Shown: positions 1 through 5,204 of the stretch, one piece after another | How positions within the stretch are numbered: the first letter of the stretch is position 1 | Layout: each line of letters starts with the position of its first letter | Assembly: GCF_949292005.1 (NCBI RefSeq) | Contig: NZ_CASEXV010000084.1 | Coordinates: 1 to 9,164, forward strand | DNA: 9,164 bases | Reading direction: 5' to 3' | Origin: an uncultured Bifidobacterium sp. | GTDB lineage: Bacteria > Actinomycetota > Actinomycetes > Actinomycetales > Bifidobacteriaceae | Notes under the pieces: generated by a model | Told to the model about the DNA's origin: nothing | What the model saw: the letters and a program-made list of their open reading frames with translations, nothing else | The model's database searches: none | Program-made: the position numbers and the translations under genes

Positions 1-908
1 AGCCTCACCCCGGTGGCGGCCACGATGATGGCGGTGATCGAGCCAAAGGGGTCGGATTGTGTCATGAGGGCTGCGGCCACGGTCGCGGCGATAACCGACA
101 GGTATATGGCGGTGTCGGCTCCGATCAAGCTGCTCAGCTGGCCGCCAAGGAGACGCATGGTGGCTTTGCGGAATCCCTCGGAATCCTTGCGTAGCTTCAC
201 AGCTTCGCGTCCGTCCGCGTCAAAGATCTTCAGGGTGTCCAGACCGCGCAGGGCCTGCTCGAAATGGACGCCGCCCTTGTCGTATCGCTGCAGATGGGCT
301 ATCTGCGTGCGGATGTCCTTCTCGCGGGTCATGTTGGCGGCGAAGGGCATGATGAGCATCCCCACGGCGACGATCGCGGCGCTTGCGATGTTGATGGGCC
401 CGAGAATGGCGATCGCAGCGAGGATCATCAGAAGCGATTGGATCAGGGTGGGAAGGAACACCGTGAAATAGGTGCTGACCGATCCCACCCCTTCGGTGGC
501 GAGGAGGGAGAGGCTTTGATGTGGCATGGAATCGGGATGTCTGCCGTCATCGCGCTCGCCGATCGCGGCCGGATCGAACAGTGAGAGATAAAGGTCCGCG
601 GCCAGCTCCTCGCCCATGCGCTGGGTTATGGCACCCGCCGTGCGGTTGGAGATGTGCCGTGGGGCCACACGGATGATGGCCAGCGACACAAGGACGATGG
701 CCGCCGTGAGCGGTGTGGACGACAGGGCTCCCCAGACCGAGTCATCGGTAAGATTCCATGGGACCCAGCCGACTGACCGCGCCACGGCGAGGATCGCGAC
801 AACCGCGGCCAATGAATCGATCAGGGCGCATATAGTGCCAAGCGCCGCGATGATCAGCGAACCGCGAAGGTCCGCTCCCGGTAGTCGGAGAAGATTTTTG
901 TCGATCAT
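1..908 (-). CDS. ABC exporter, CydD/CydC-like transmembrane domain (partial, C-terminal part off the left edge)
   Basis: Reading the minus strand from ATG at 908 gives 302 uninterrupted codons that run off the left edge. The start MIDKNLLRLPGADLR resembles CydD-type exporters. Hydrophobic segments lie at about residues 17-43, 66-82, 147-170, 172-190, 266-284 and 288 onward. The cytoplasmic-loop signature ALRGLDTLKIFDADGREA (219-236) is typical of CydD/CydC-like type I exporters. The nucleotide-binding domain expected after residue ~330 lies outside the window. Family proteins export small molecules (CydDC: cysteine/glutathione) by ATP-driven alternating access in the cytoplasmic membrane, working as homo- or heterodimers. 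The substrate here cannot be told. The ribosome-binding site before 908 is poor; an in-frame GTG lies four codons upstream. ATG was chosen because the MIDK-type start fits the family. Family is fairly sure; CydD versus another heterodimeric exporter half is not. Confidence 0.8.
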   Translation of the reverse strand, partial: MIDKNLLRLPGADLRGSLIIAALGTICALIDSLAAVVAILAVARSVGWVPWNLTDDSVWGALSSTPLTAAIVLVSLAIIRVAPRHISNRTAGAITQRMGEELAADLYLSLFDPAAIGERDDGRHPDSMPHQSLSLLATEGVGSVSTYFTVFLPTLIQSLLMILAAIAILGPINIASAAIVAVGMLIMPFAANMTREKDIRTQIAHLQRYDKGGVHFEQALRGLDTLKIFDADGREAVKLRKDSEGFRKATMRLLGGQLSSLIGADTAIYLSVIAATVAAALMTQSDPFGSITAIIVAATGVR

Positions 909-982
909 GGGGAATGCCACGTTCCATTCGTCGTGCTTGAGTTGCGGTCGGCGTGGATGCGTCGGACCGCATGGCCTCAGCA

Positions 983-1012
983 AGACTAAGGTGACTTGGG
1001 CCGTGGGGTCAA
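983..1012 (-). promoter_or_regulatory. Weak candidate promoter for the ABC exporter gene
   Basis: On the minus strand TTGACC (1007-1012) is followed after 18 bases by TAGTCT (983-988), about 75 bases before the ATG at 908. The -35 box is good and the -10 box is poor (three of six consensus bases). This is only a candidate; no operator-like repeats were seen beside it. Confidence 0.22.
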
Positions 1013-1154
1013 TACCTGATGGCCGCATTCATCGGGATGCGTAGCATTTCTGGTGGCCTACGAGGATTCGTCTCGATGCTTCGCGGTCACGGAGACGTTG
1101 TGGGTCGGAGCGTGCCTCTTTGATGGCGTGGGGGGGGTGGTCGTTGGATGCGAC

Positions 1155-1190
1155 GAAGCCGGCGCGGCCCGTGTGGGTCGCGCCGGCTTC
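1155..1190 (-). terminator. Strong hairpin downstream of the glsB-like gene, probable terminator
   Basis: GAAGCCGGCGCG (1155-1166) and CGCGCCGGCTTC (1179-1190) are perfectly complementary. The stem continues inward with one G-T and three G-C pairs to a GTGT loop (1171-1174), giving 16 pairs. It lies about 95 bases past the stop of the minus-strand glsB-like gene and before the ABC exporter. There is no T-tract on the minus side. On the plus side only a loose ATTGGATT follows, so direction and mechanism are inferred from gene order. Confidence 0.5.
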
Positions 1191-1211
1191 ATTGGATTAT
1201 GTGATGGTCCG

Positions 1212-1223
1212 TTCACGCGTGAA
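1212..1223. repeat. 12-base perfect palindrome
   Basis: TTCACGCGTGAA is a perfect inverted repeat in the spacer downstream of the glsB-like gene. It could be a regulator half-site pair or part of a processed 3' end. No gene start lies close enough to assign it as an operator. Confidence 0.3.
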
Positions 1224-1283
1224 ACGTCACATCGCGGTGTCCGCATCCATCGCAGTGCCCGCATGCATCACAGCGCTGCTTGG

Positions 1284-1532
1284 TTACTTGGAGATTTTCG
1301 CCATGATGAACGACACAACCAGAACGACGATTACCGCTCCGAGAATGGAGGGGATAAGCGCCATACCCGCAAGGCTGGGGCCCCAACTTCCCAGCAGTGC
1401 CTGCCCGACGGATGATCCGACGAGACCCGCCAGAATGTTGGCGATCCATCCCATGGACTCACCCTTGCTGGTGAGCGCTCCGGCGATCGCACCGATGATG
1501 GCTCCAACGATCAATGTCCAAATCCAGCCCAT
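1284..1532 (-). CDS. GlsB/YeaQ/YmgE-family small membrane protein
   Basis: An 82-residue, strongly hydrophobic protein. It begins MGWIWTLIVGAIIGAIAGAL and has three membrane-spanning stretches at about residues 2-20, 27-47 and 57-78. The glycine-zipper pattern (GAIIGAIAG, GLVGSSVGQALLG) is characteristic of the transglycosylase-associated/GlsB family (Pfam Transgly_assoc). These proteins are usually 80-90 residues, sit in the cytoplasmic membrane and are linked to envelope or general stress; their biochemical role is unknown. The ATG at 1532 is supported by an AAGAAGGG ribosome-binding site five bases upstream. A longer in-frame reading to 1676 exists, but its ATG has no ribosome-binding site and the added 48 residues are charged and low quality. 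The gene stands alone between the tRNA and the hairpin at 1155-1190. Confidence 0.85.
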   Translation of the reverse strand: MGWIWTLIVGAIIGAIAGALTSKGESMGWIANILAGLVGSSVGQALLGSWGPSLAGMALIPSILGAVIVVLVVSFIMAKISK

Positions 1533-1737
1533 GATAACCCTTCTTTCCTTAGTTGACGCTTGTTGTTCGGGTCGCAGCACCCGTCTGGCCTTTCCCCTTG
1601 AATGCCGTGCGCCCGGGGGCGCGTCGTCATATTCCACGATAAGCAAAGGTGAGTTGATTTTTTGGTTGTTCTCCATAAGAAGAAATAGCAAATCTAAGTA
1701 GGTTTTTTTGGTGTAGGTGATCAACCCGCCAGAAAAG

Positions 1738-1769
1738 CGTTTCCCCGCTCTTGGAAAGCGGGGAAAACG
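1738..1769 (-). terminator. Rho-independent-type terminator after tRNA-Arg
   Basis: The arms TTTCCCCGCT (1740-1749) and AGCGGGGAAA (1757-1766) pair perfectly around a seven-base loop. The stem gains two further pairs past a single-base bulge. On the minus strand the stem starts seven bases after the tRNA 3' end and is followed by CGCTTTTCTGG, a short T-run. This fits termination of the tRNA transcript. Confidence 0.7.
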
Positions 1770-1775
1770 GGAGAG

Positions 1776-1848
1776 TGCCCGAGATGCGATTCGAACGCAC
1801 GACACCCGCTTTAGGAGAGCGGTGCTCTATCCCCTGAGCTACCCGGGC
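1776..1848 (-). tRNA. tRNA-Arg (anticodon CCU)
   Basis: A full cloverleaf of 73 bases on the minus strand. The acceptor GCCCGGG pairs with CTCGGGC (one G-U). The D arm is GCTC/GAGC with loop AGGGGATA. The anticodon stem CCGCT/AGCGG carries loop CTCCTAA, giving anticodon CCU, which reads AGG. The T arm is GTGCG/CGCAT with loop TTCGAAT. The discriminator is A and the CCA end is not encoded. It reads a rare arginine codon in this high-GC genome. A promoter lies 30-60 bases upstream and a hairpin terminator immediately downstream, so it is a single-gene transcript. Confidence 0.96.
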
Positions 1849-1877
1849 AACGGTTGACCATTGTACACGCGACGCAA

Positions 1878-1908
1878 AGTATACGACACCGCGGACGATG
1901 TGTTGCAA
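1878..1908 (-). promoter_or_regulatory. Promoter of tRNA-Arg
   Basis: On the minus strand TTGCAA (1903-1908) is followed after 19 bases by TATACT (1878-1883), a near-consensus -10 box. The implied start lies about 20-25 bases before the mature tRNA 5' end at 1848. The wide spacing lowers certainty of the -35 assignment. Confidence 0.5.
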
Positions 1909-1929
1909 TGGATTGCGGCATGCCTCTCT

Positions 1930-1957
1930 TTGACAAGTCGCGCTCGCTCCGTATGCT
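1930..1957 (+). promoter_or_regulatory. Promoter of the thiamine operon
   Basis: A perfect TTGACA (1930-1935) and TATGCT (1952-1957) are separated by 16 bases. The implied start is near 1964, just before the riboswitch aptamer. It is divergent from the tRNA-Arg promoter, with about 22 bases between the two -35 boxes. Confidence 0.7.
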
Positions 1958-1968
1958 GTCATCGTTAA

Positions 1969-2049
1969 GACACGGGAGCCGTTGAGGCTGAGAGGGAGAC
2001 TATGTCTCCGACCGTTGAACGTCAGGCGGGCAATGCCGCGGACGAAGTC
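1969..2049 (+). ncRNA. TPP riboswitch (THI box)
   Basis: The leader carries the aptamer landmarks in order. GAC/GTC (1969-1971 with 2047-2049) is a short P1. ACGG pairs with CCGT for P2, and GCC pairs with GGC (1978-1980 with 1986-1988) for P3. The conserved CTGAGA pyrimidine-sensor bases are at 1988-1993. An optional P3a hairpin GGAGAC/GTCTCC lies at 1995-2009. Then come the TTGAAC segment, CGTC/GACG as P4 (2020-2023 with 2041-2044) and GCGG/CCGC as P5 around loop GCAATG (2026-2039). It binds thiamine pyrophosphate and, in this family, turns expression down when the cofactor is plentiful. It precedes a thiamine/HMP uptake gene, as expected. The 3' part is degenerate from the consensus, but its helices are intact. 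Confidence 0.9.
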
Positions 2050-2060
2050 AATGATTGTCA

Positions 2061-2116
2061 CCTCGGCTCCCACCACGCATGGACCGGTCAATGACCGGTC
2101 GAGTAAGGAGCGAGCC
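2061..2116 (+). promoter_or_regulatory. Riboswitch expression platform that can mask the ykoE ribosome-binding site
   Basis: GCTCC (2066-2070) complements GGAGC (2107-2111) inside the AAGGAG ribosome-binding site. CTC (2062-2064) complements GAG (2112-2114). The enclosed stretch forms its own hairpin from two copies of the self-complementary GACCGGTC (2082-2089 and 2093-2100). The masking strand can instead pair with the aptamer: GGCTCCC (2065-2071) with GGGAGCC (1974-1980), and CCTC (2061-2064) with GAGG (1984-1987). There is no T-tract, so control of translation rather than termination is inferred. Confidence 0.6.
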
Positions 2117-2117
2117 A

Positions 2118-2789
2118 GTGCGCGATGCAAATCGTCCGCAGTCATTCACCACACCTCCATCCTCTCTTCGATGGCGGCCGGTCGACATCGCGGTGGCCTC
2201 CGTCATCGCAGTCGCATCCGGTCTGGTGTTCTGGGCGTGCGATCTGGTGGTGATGGGCCCCTACACTGTTCTGAACTCGGCTGTTCCTGGCTTGGCTGGG
2301 CTGCTCAGCGGATTCTGGTATTTCGCCGGGGTGCTGTCCATGCTCATCGTGCGCAAACCCGGAGCCGCATTGTATGCCGAGGTCGTCGCAGCCGCGTTGG
2401 AACTGACTCTGGGCAACGAATGGGGTGCTGGGGGATCTCTGGCCGCGGGGATATGCCAGGGTGTTTTCACCGAGATCGCCTTCATCCTGGTGATGTACCG
2501 CGTGTGGAATGTGTGGGTCGCCAGTTTGGCGGGCGCCTTCGCCGCCGTGGGCGGCCTCGCATATGCGTTCGTCGTGATGTACGCGGGCATGAATCTCACA
2601 GGGGCGTTCGTCGTGATCAACGTCGTTGCCAATCTCGTTTCCGGGGCGTTGGTGTCGGGGGCTCTGATGTGGCTGTTGCACCGTGCCATAGCTCGCACCG
2701 GCGCATTGGATGCCTTCGCGGCCGGCAGGGAGGTTCGGGCGCGGGGCGATGGTGGCGGCGACGTCGGGAGCGGCGATGGATTCCGGTGA
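2118..2789 (+). CDS. ykoE: YkoE-family ECF transporter substrate-binding subunit for thiamine or its HMP precursor
   Basis: A 223-residue integral membrane protein with about five or six hydrophobic segments (roughly 23-45, 52-77, 83-98, 105-130, 133-160 and 165-195). The YkoE hallmarks are RKPGAALYAEVVAAALE (79-95), GICQGVFTEIAF (111-122) and the C-terminal ARTGALDAF. In YkoEDC systems this subunit binds thiamine or HMP in the membrane, while YkoC (transmembrane) and YkoD (ATPase) power uptake. Neither partner gene is in the window. GTG at 2118 is chosen because AAGGAG (2105-2110) sits seven bases upstream. In-frame TTG 2055, ATG 2079 and ATG 2091 have no such site and lie inside the riboswitch platform. 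It is the first gene after the TPP riboswitch and overlaps the next gene by 14 bases. The exact substrate is not readable from sequence. Confidence 0.88.
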   Translation: MRDANRPQSFTTPPSSLRWRPVDIAVASVIAVASGLVFWACDLVVMGPYTVLNSAVPGLAGLLSGFWYFAGVLSMLIVRKPGAALYAEVVAAALELTLGNEWGAGGSLAAGICQGVFTEIAFILVMYRVWNVWVASLAGAFAAVGGLAYAFVVMYAGMNLTGAFVVINVVANLVSGALVSGALMWLLHRAIARTGALDAFAAGREVRARGDGGGDVGSGDGFR

Positions 2790-3918
2790 CGATCCCCAGC
2801 TGGACATCGTCGCCCAGCGGTGGCCTGACATCACGCTTGCCGAGGCGGACTCCCTTGTTGGCCTGATCCGCGGCGGTGACGGTGTCCGCGCGAGGGGCAT
2901 GGCATCCCATAGTGGGCGGCCAACCGCGGCCGCGGCCTTGGTGGACACCTCGCGCGGACTGCTTTTTATCAAAAGGTACACACGGTCCGTCAGGGATGTG
3001 GAGACCATCACTCCCTACCATCGTTTCGTCGCGTATCTCGCCGATAGGGGTGTGCCCACTCCACGTTTTCTTGGGTTCGAATCCACGGATGGCGGAACCG
3101 TTCTCGTGCGGGGGGACTTCGTCTACGAGGCGTATTGGGCGGCTGCTGGTGAGGATGAGTACGGGAGCGCGCTGACGTGGGATCCGCCGCGCGCTCCGGA
3201 TCATGCCCGGTCGTTGGGTGCCTTTCTCGCACAGATTGACTGCGCGGCGGCGGGATTCGATGAGCCGGCGTTGGCGCCCAATGGGATGTCCAATTCCTTC
3301 GGGGTTTTCGCCCAGGACGACATCGACGGCGCGGTGGAGTCCTGGTTGGAGTGTCGCCCATCCGTACGTGGGTATCTCGCGATTACGGACCGTGACCTTC
3401 ATGCGGACCTTGATGTTGTCAGGACATATTCCCGGGCGTTGTCTGGCGTGTACCCGACGCTGGAGGAGCGCTGGACGCACGGCGACCCCCATGTCTCGAA
3501 CTTCCTGTGGAAGGGGGGAAGACCCGCCGCGGTCATCGATTTCGGACTGGCCGACCGGAACACCGCGGTGTTTGACGTGGCGATGCTTCTCGAACGCCAT
3601 TGCATCCAGTGGGTGGATGTGATGAACGGGAAAGACGATGCCTATCGCATCGACGTGGCACGCGATCTTCTCGAGGGGTACACCTCCGTGAGACCGCTGT
3701 CCGATATTGAGAAAACCGTTCTTCCTGATGTTCTGGCGATCAGCCAGGCTCAGTCGGGACTTTCCTGGCTGCAGTATTACATGGACGGCACTCATCGGAT
3801 GGAGGATGCGGCCTGGTGCTACGACGTCTGCTTTCTGGCTCACACACGGTGGTTCGGATCCGATTCGGGGCGCAGGTTCCTTGACGCGCTGCGCGGGATT
3901 CTCGACGAGGTCGACTGA
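2776..3918 (+). CDS. APH/choline-kinase-fold small-molecule phosphotransferase, candidate thiamine or HMP salvage kinase
   Basis: A 380-residue cytosolic protein with the aminoglycoside phosphotransferase fold. It has a candidate ATP-binding lysine K66 (FIKRY), the catalytic loop HGDPHVSN at 235-242 with presumed catalytic D237 and metal-binding N242, and IDFG with D255 as the second metal ligand. The family phosphorylates hydroxyls of choline, methylthioribose, antibiotics and, in ThiK, thiamine. ATG 2776 has GGGAG five bases upstream and lies inside the ykoE end, so the two genes are probably translationally coupled. Earlier in-frame ATGs at 2710 and 2749 have badly spaced ribosome-binding sites. 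Position under a TPP riboswitch and overlap with a thiamine/HMP importer suggest phosphorylation trapping of the imported compound. That substrate is inference; the enzyme fold is seen. Confidence 0.85.
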   Translation: MDSGDDPQLDIVAQRWPDITLAEADSLVGLIRGGDGVRARGMASHSGRPTAAAALVDTSRGLLFIKRYTRSVRDVETITPYHRFVAYLADRGVPTPRFLGFESTDGGTVLVRGDFVYEAYWAAAGEDEYGSALTWDPPRAPDHARSLGAFLAQIDCAAAGFDEPALAPNGMSNSFGVFAQDDIDGAVESWLECRPSVRGYLAITDRDLHADLDVVRTYSRALSGVYPTLEERWTHGDPHVSNFLWKGGRPAAVIDFGLADRNTAVFDVAMLLERHCIQWVDVMNGKDDAYRIDVARDLLEGYTSVRPLSDIEKTVLPDVLAISQAQSGLSWLQYYMDGTHRMEDAAWCYDVCFLAHTRWFGSDSGRRFLDALRGILDEVD

Positions 3919-3989
3919 TTCCTCGATGGCCGATCGTCGGCGGCCCGGCATCCGGCGCTATAACGACGGCGATGTCCGCGATGCCACGA

Positions 3990-4025
3990 AGCATCGGGCC
4001 ACCGCGCAGCATCGGGCCACCACGC
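3990..4025 (+). repeat. Two tandem 18-base repeats upstream of thiY-like gene
   Basis: AGCATCGGGCCACCGCGC (3990-4007) is followed directly by a second copy with one G-to-A change (4008-4025). They lie in the 178-base spacer before the thiY-like gene. Function is unknown; they may be regulator binding sites or slippage products. Confidence 0.75.
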
Positions 4026-4034
4026 GGGCATGCC

Positions 4035-4076
4035 GGCAATGCATATAAACGGCAATCGATATATAAAAACGGCAAT
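4035..4076 (+). repeat. Three GGCAAT repeats in an AT-rich patch before thiY-like gene
   Basis: GGCAAT occurs at 4035-4040, 4051-4056 and 4071-4076. The first two copies are followed by ATATAAA-type sequence. The spacings are 16 and 20 bases. The patch is far richer in A/T than its surroundings and contains TATAAA and TATATA, so it may contain the thiY-like promoter, but no clear -35 box pairs with either. Confidence 0.5.
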
Positions 4077-4096
4077 ATAGATGGAGAACAGCAATC

Positions 4097-5065
4097 ATGC
4101 TTAAAGTCAGACTCGAATATGTCCATCCGTGGACAAACCATGCCGGAATGTACCTTGCCCGTGAGCGGGGGTTGTATGCCGAGAAGGGCATCGATCCGGA
4201 GTTCACCAGTGGGGATTTCTTCCGTGGCGACCCGGCGTACCTTCTGGCCCGTGGGGAATGCGACATAGCGCTCGTGCGTCTCAACCAGCTCCTGTTCCAC
4301 CAACAGGGCGAGGCCTCGCTTATTTCGGTGGCGGTGATGAACCAATGCCAGATTGGCGGAATCATCACGAATGCGTCCACGGGAATCAGACGATTCCGCG
4401 ATCTTGAGGGCAAAAGGGTGTGCATTCCGATGGGCGTCAAACGGCTGTACACCGAGCTTGAGCAGGCGGTGACCAAGGATGGAGGGGACTTCTCGAAGGT
4501 GATCGCCATCGATCCTGGTGAATGGGAGCCGGACATCCGATCCGTCGAACGGGGAAAGTTCGATGCGTTCATCAACGTCGCGTGGTGGGAGCCCTTCCAA
4601 GGGTCGCAGCCCTTTGACCAGGTCGTCACCCTGCCGTTCGACTCAATCGACGTCGCTCCGCACCACTCGTATTATCTGTCCGTCCGCAGGGAGTTTCTGG
4701 ATCGCAACCCCCAGCTGGTGCGCGACTTCCTGGATGCCACCACCCGCGGATACGCGATGGTGCGTGAGGACCCGGAAGCTGCTGTCGCGGCTCTTCAACC
4801 GGCGTTGTGCCACATTGATCCCGATGTGCTGTCCGCCTCGTTGGACGCCGTGATGCCCTCTTGGTATGACCGTGAGGGCCATTGGGGAACCGCGGATCTG
4901 AGGATGGTGCGCTCCTATACCCAGTGGATGGGTGAGCATGGGCACCTCAGCGTTCCGCTCGACGCGGCGATGGCGGCGATCGACGGAGGATGCGTGAGCA
5001 ACGCGTTGCTGCCGTGGTCGATGGATCCCGTTCCGAAGCGGCTGGCGCTTCCCGACGTGGGATGA
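4097..5065 (+). CDS. THI5/NMT1-like (ThiY-type) pyrimidine-precursor-binding protein lacking a signal peptide
   Basis: A 322-residue protein of the NMT1/THI5 periplasmic-binding fold. It starts MLKVRLEYVHPWTNHAGMYLARERGLYAEKGI, matching the usual opening strand, the W-x-N/H substrate patch and the G-Y-x-x-x-G-I turn. Then come the DIAL segment (about residue 56) and the WWEPF and HHSYYLSVRREFL stretches near the hinge. ThiY proteins bind formylpyrimidine or HMP for ThiXZ transport; eukaryotic THI5 makes HMP phosphate. No signal peptide or lipobox is present, and an in-frame TAA at 4064-4066 rules out a longer N-terminus. The CCCFC motif of yeast THI5 is absent, and no Lys/His pair was seen where its PLP lysine and donor histidine should fall (alignment by eye). 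GGAG (4083-4086) is the likely ribosome-binding site, ten bases before ATG. No ThiX/ThiZ gene is adjacent. Confidence 0.82.
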   Translation: MLKVRLEYVHPWTNHAGMYLARERGLYAEKGIDPEFTSGDFFRGDPAYLLARGECDIALVRLNQLLFHQQGEASLISVAVMNQCQIGGIITNASTGIRRFRDLEGKRVCIPMGVKRLYTELEQAVTKDGGDFSKVIAIDPGEWEPDIRSVERGKFDAFINVAWWEPFQGSQPFDQVVTLPFDSIDVAPHHSYYLSVRREFLDRNPQLVRDFLDATTRGYAMVREDPEAAVAALQPALCHIDPDVLSASLDAVMPSWYDREGHWGTADLRMVRSYTQWMGEHGHLSVPLDAAMAAIDGGCVSNALLPWSMDPVPKRLALPDVG

Positions 5066-5083
5066 TCGCGTGGGATGATCGTG

Positions 5084-5120
5084 ATCCCCCCGGCCCCGTT
5101 CGTGCGGGAACCGGGGGGAT
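5084..5120 (+). terminator. Rho-independent terminator of the thiamine operon
   Basis: ATCCCCCCGG (5084-5093) and CCGGGGGGAT (5111-5120) pair perfectly. The stem continues after a small internal loop with CCCG/CGGG around TTCGTG. TGTTTAT follows. It starts 19 bases after the thiY-like stop codon and insulates the operon from the next gene. Confidence 0.85.
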
Positions 5121-5204
5121 TGTTTATCCGACCTGTCGTACGCGCCTTTCAGGGCGCTAAGGTTGTCGCAATCGTGGAGGAAGTCGCGCGTAAGGAGGTC
5201 GCAC

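Larger units (their letters stand above)
909..1283. other. Gene-free spacer between the glsB-like gene and the ABC exporter
   Basis: This 375-base stretch holds no convincing coding region. The short frames in it lack ribosome-binding sites and have Arg/Pro/His-rich out-of-frame composition. It contains the large hairpin at 1155-1190, a 12-base palindrome TTCACGCGTGAA at 1212-1223, a run of eight or so G around 1130-1138, and a weak promoter candidate near 983-1012. Nothing else was recognised. Confidence 0.5.

Noticed and set aside
13..584. Plus-strand open frames at the left edge
   Set aside because: The minus strand here encodes an unbroken ABC exporter membrane domain; these frames are its mirrors.
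1284..1805. Extended version of the glsB-like protein starting at 1805 or 1676
   Set aside because: The 1805 version begins inside the tRNA gene and crosses its terminator. The 1676 ATG has no ribosome-binding site, and the core family length fits the start at 1532.
2617..3951. 444-codon open frame on the minus strand
   Set aside because: It lies antisense to the APH-fold kinase, whose HGDPH-N and DFG motifs are on the plus strand; the composition is Arg/Pro-rich and no family was recognised.
3990..4076. CRISPR array
   Set aside because: The repeats are adjacent or only about 10-14 bases apart, two or three in number and of two unrelated kinds; there are no spacers of regular length and no cas genes.
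4097..5065. Canonical THI5 HMP-phosphate synthase
   Set aside because: The CCCFC motif is absent and the PLP lysine/donor histidine pair was not found at the expected place, so only a THI5/NMT1-like fold is claimed.
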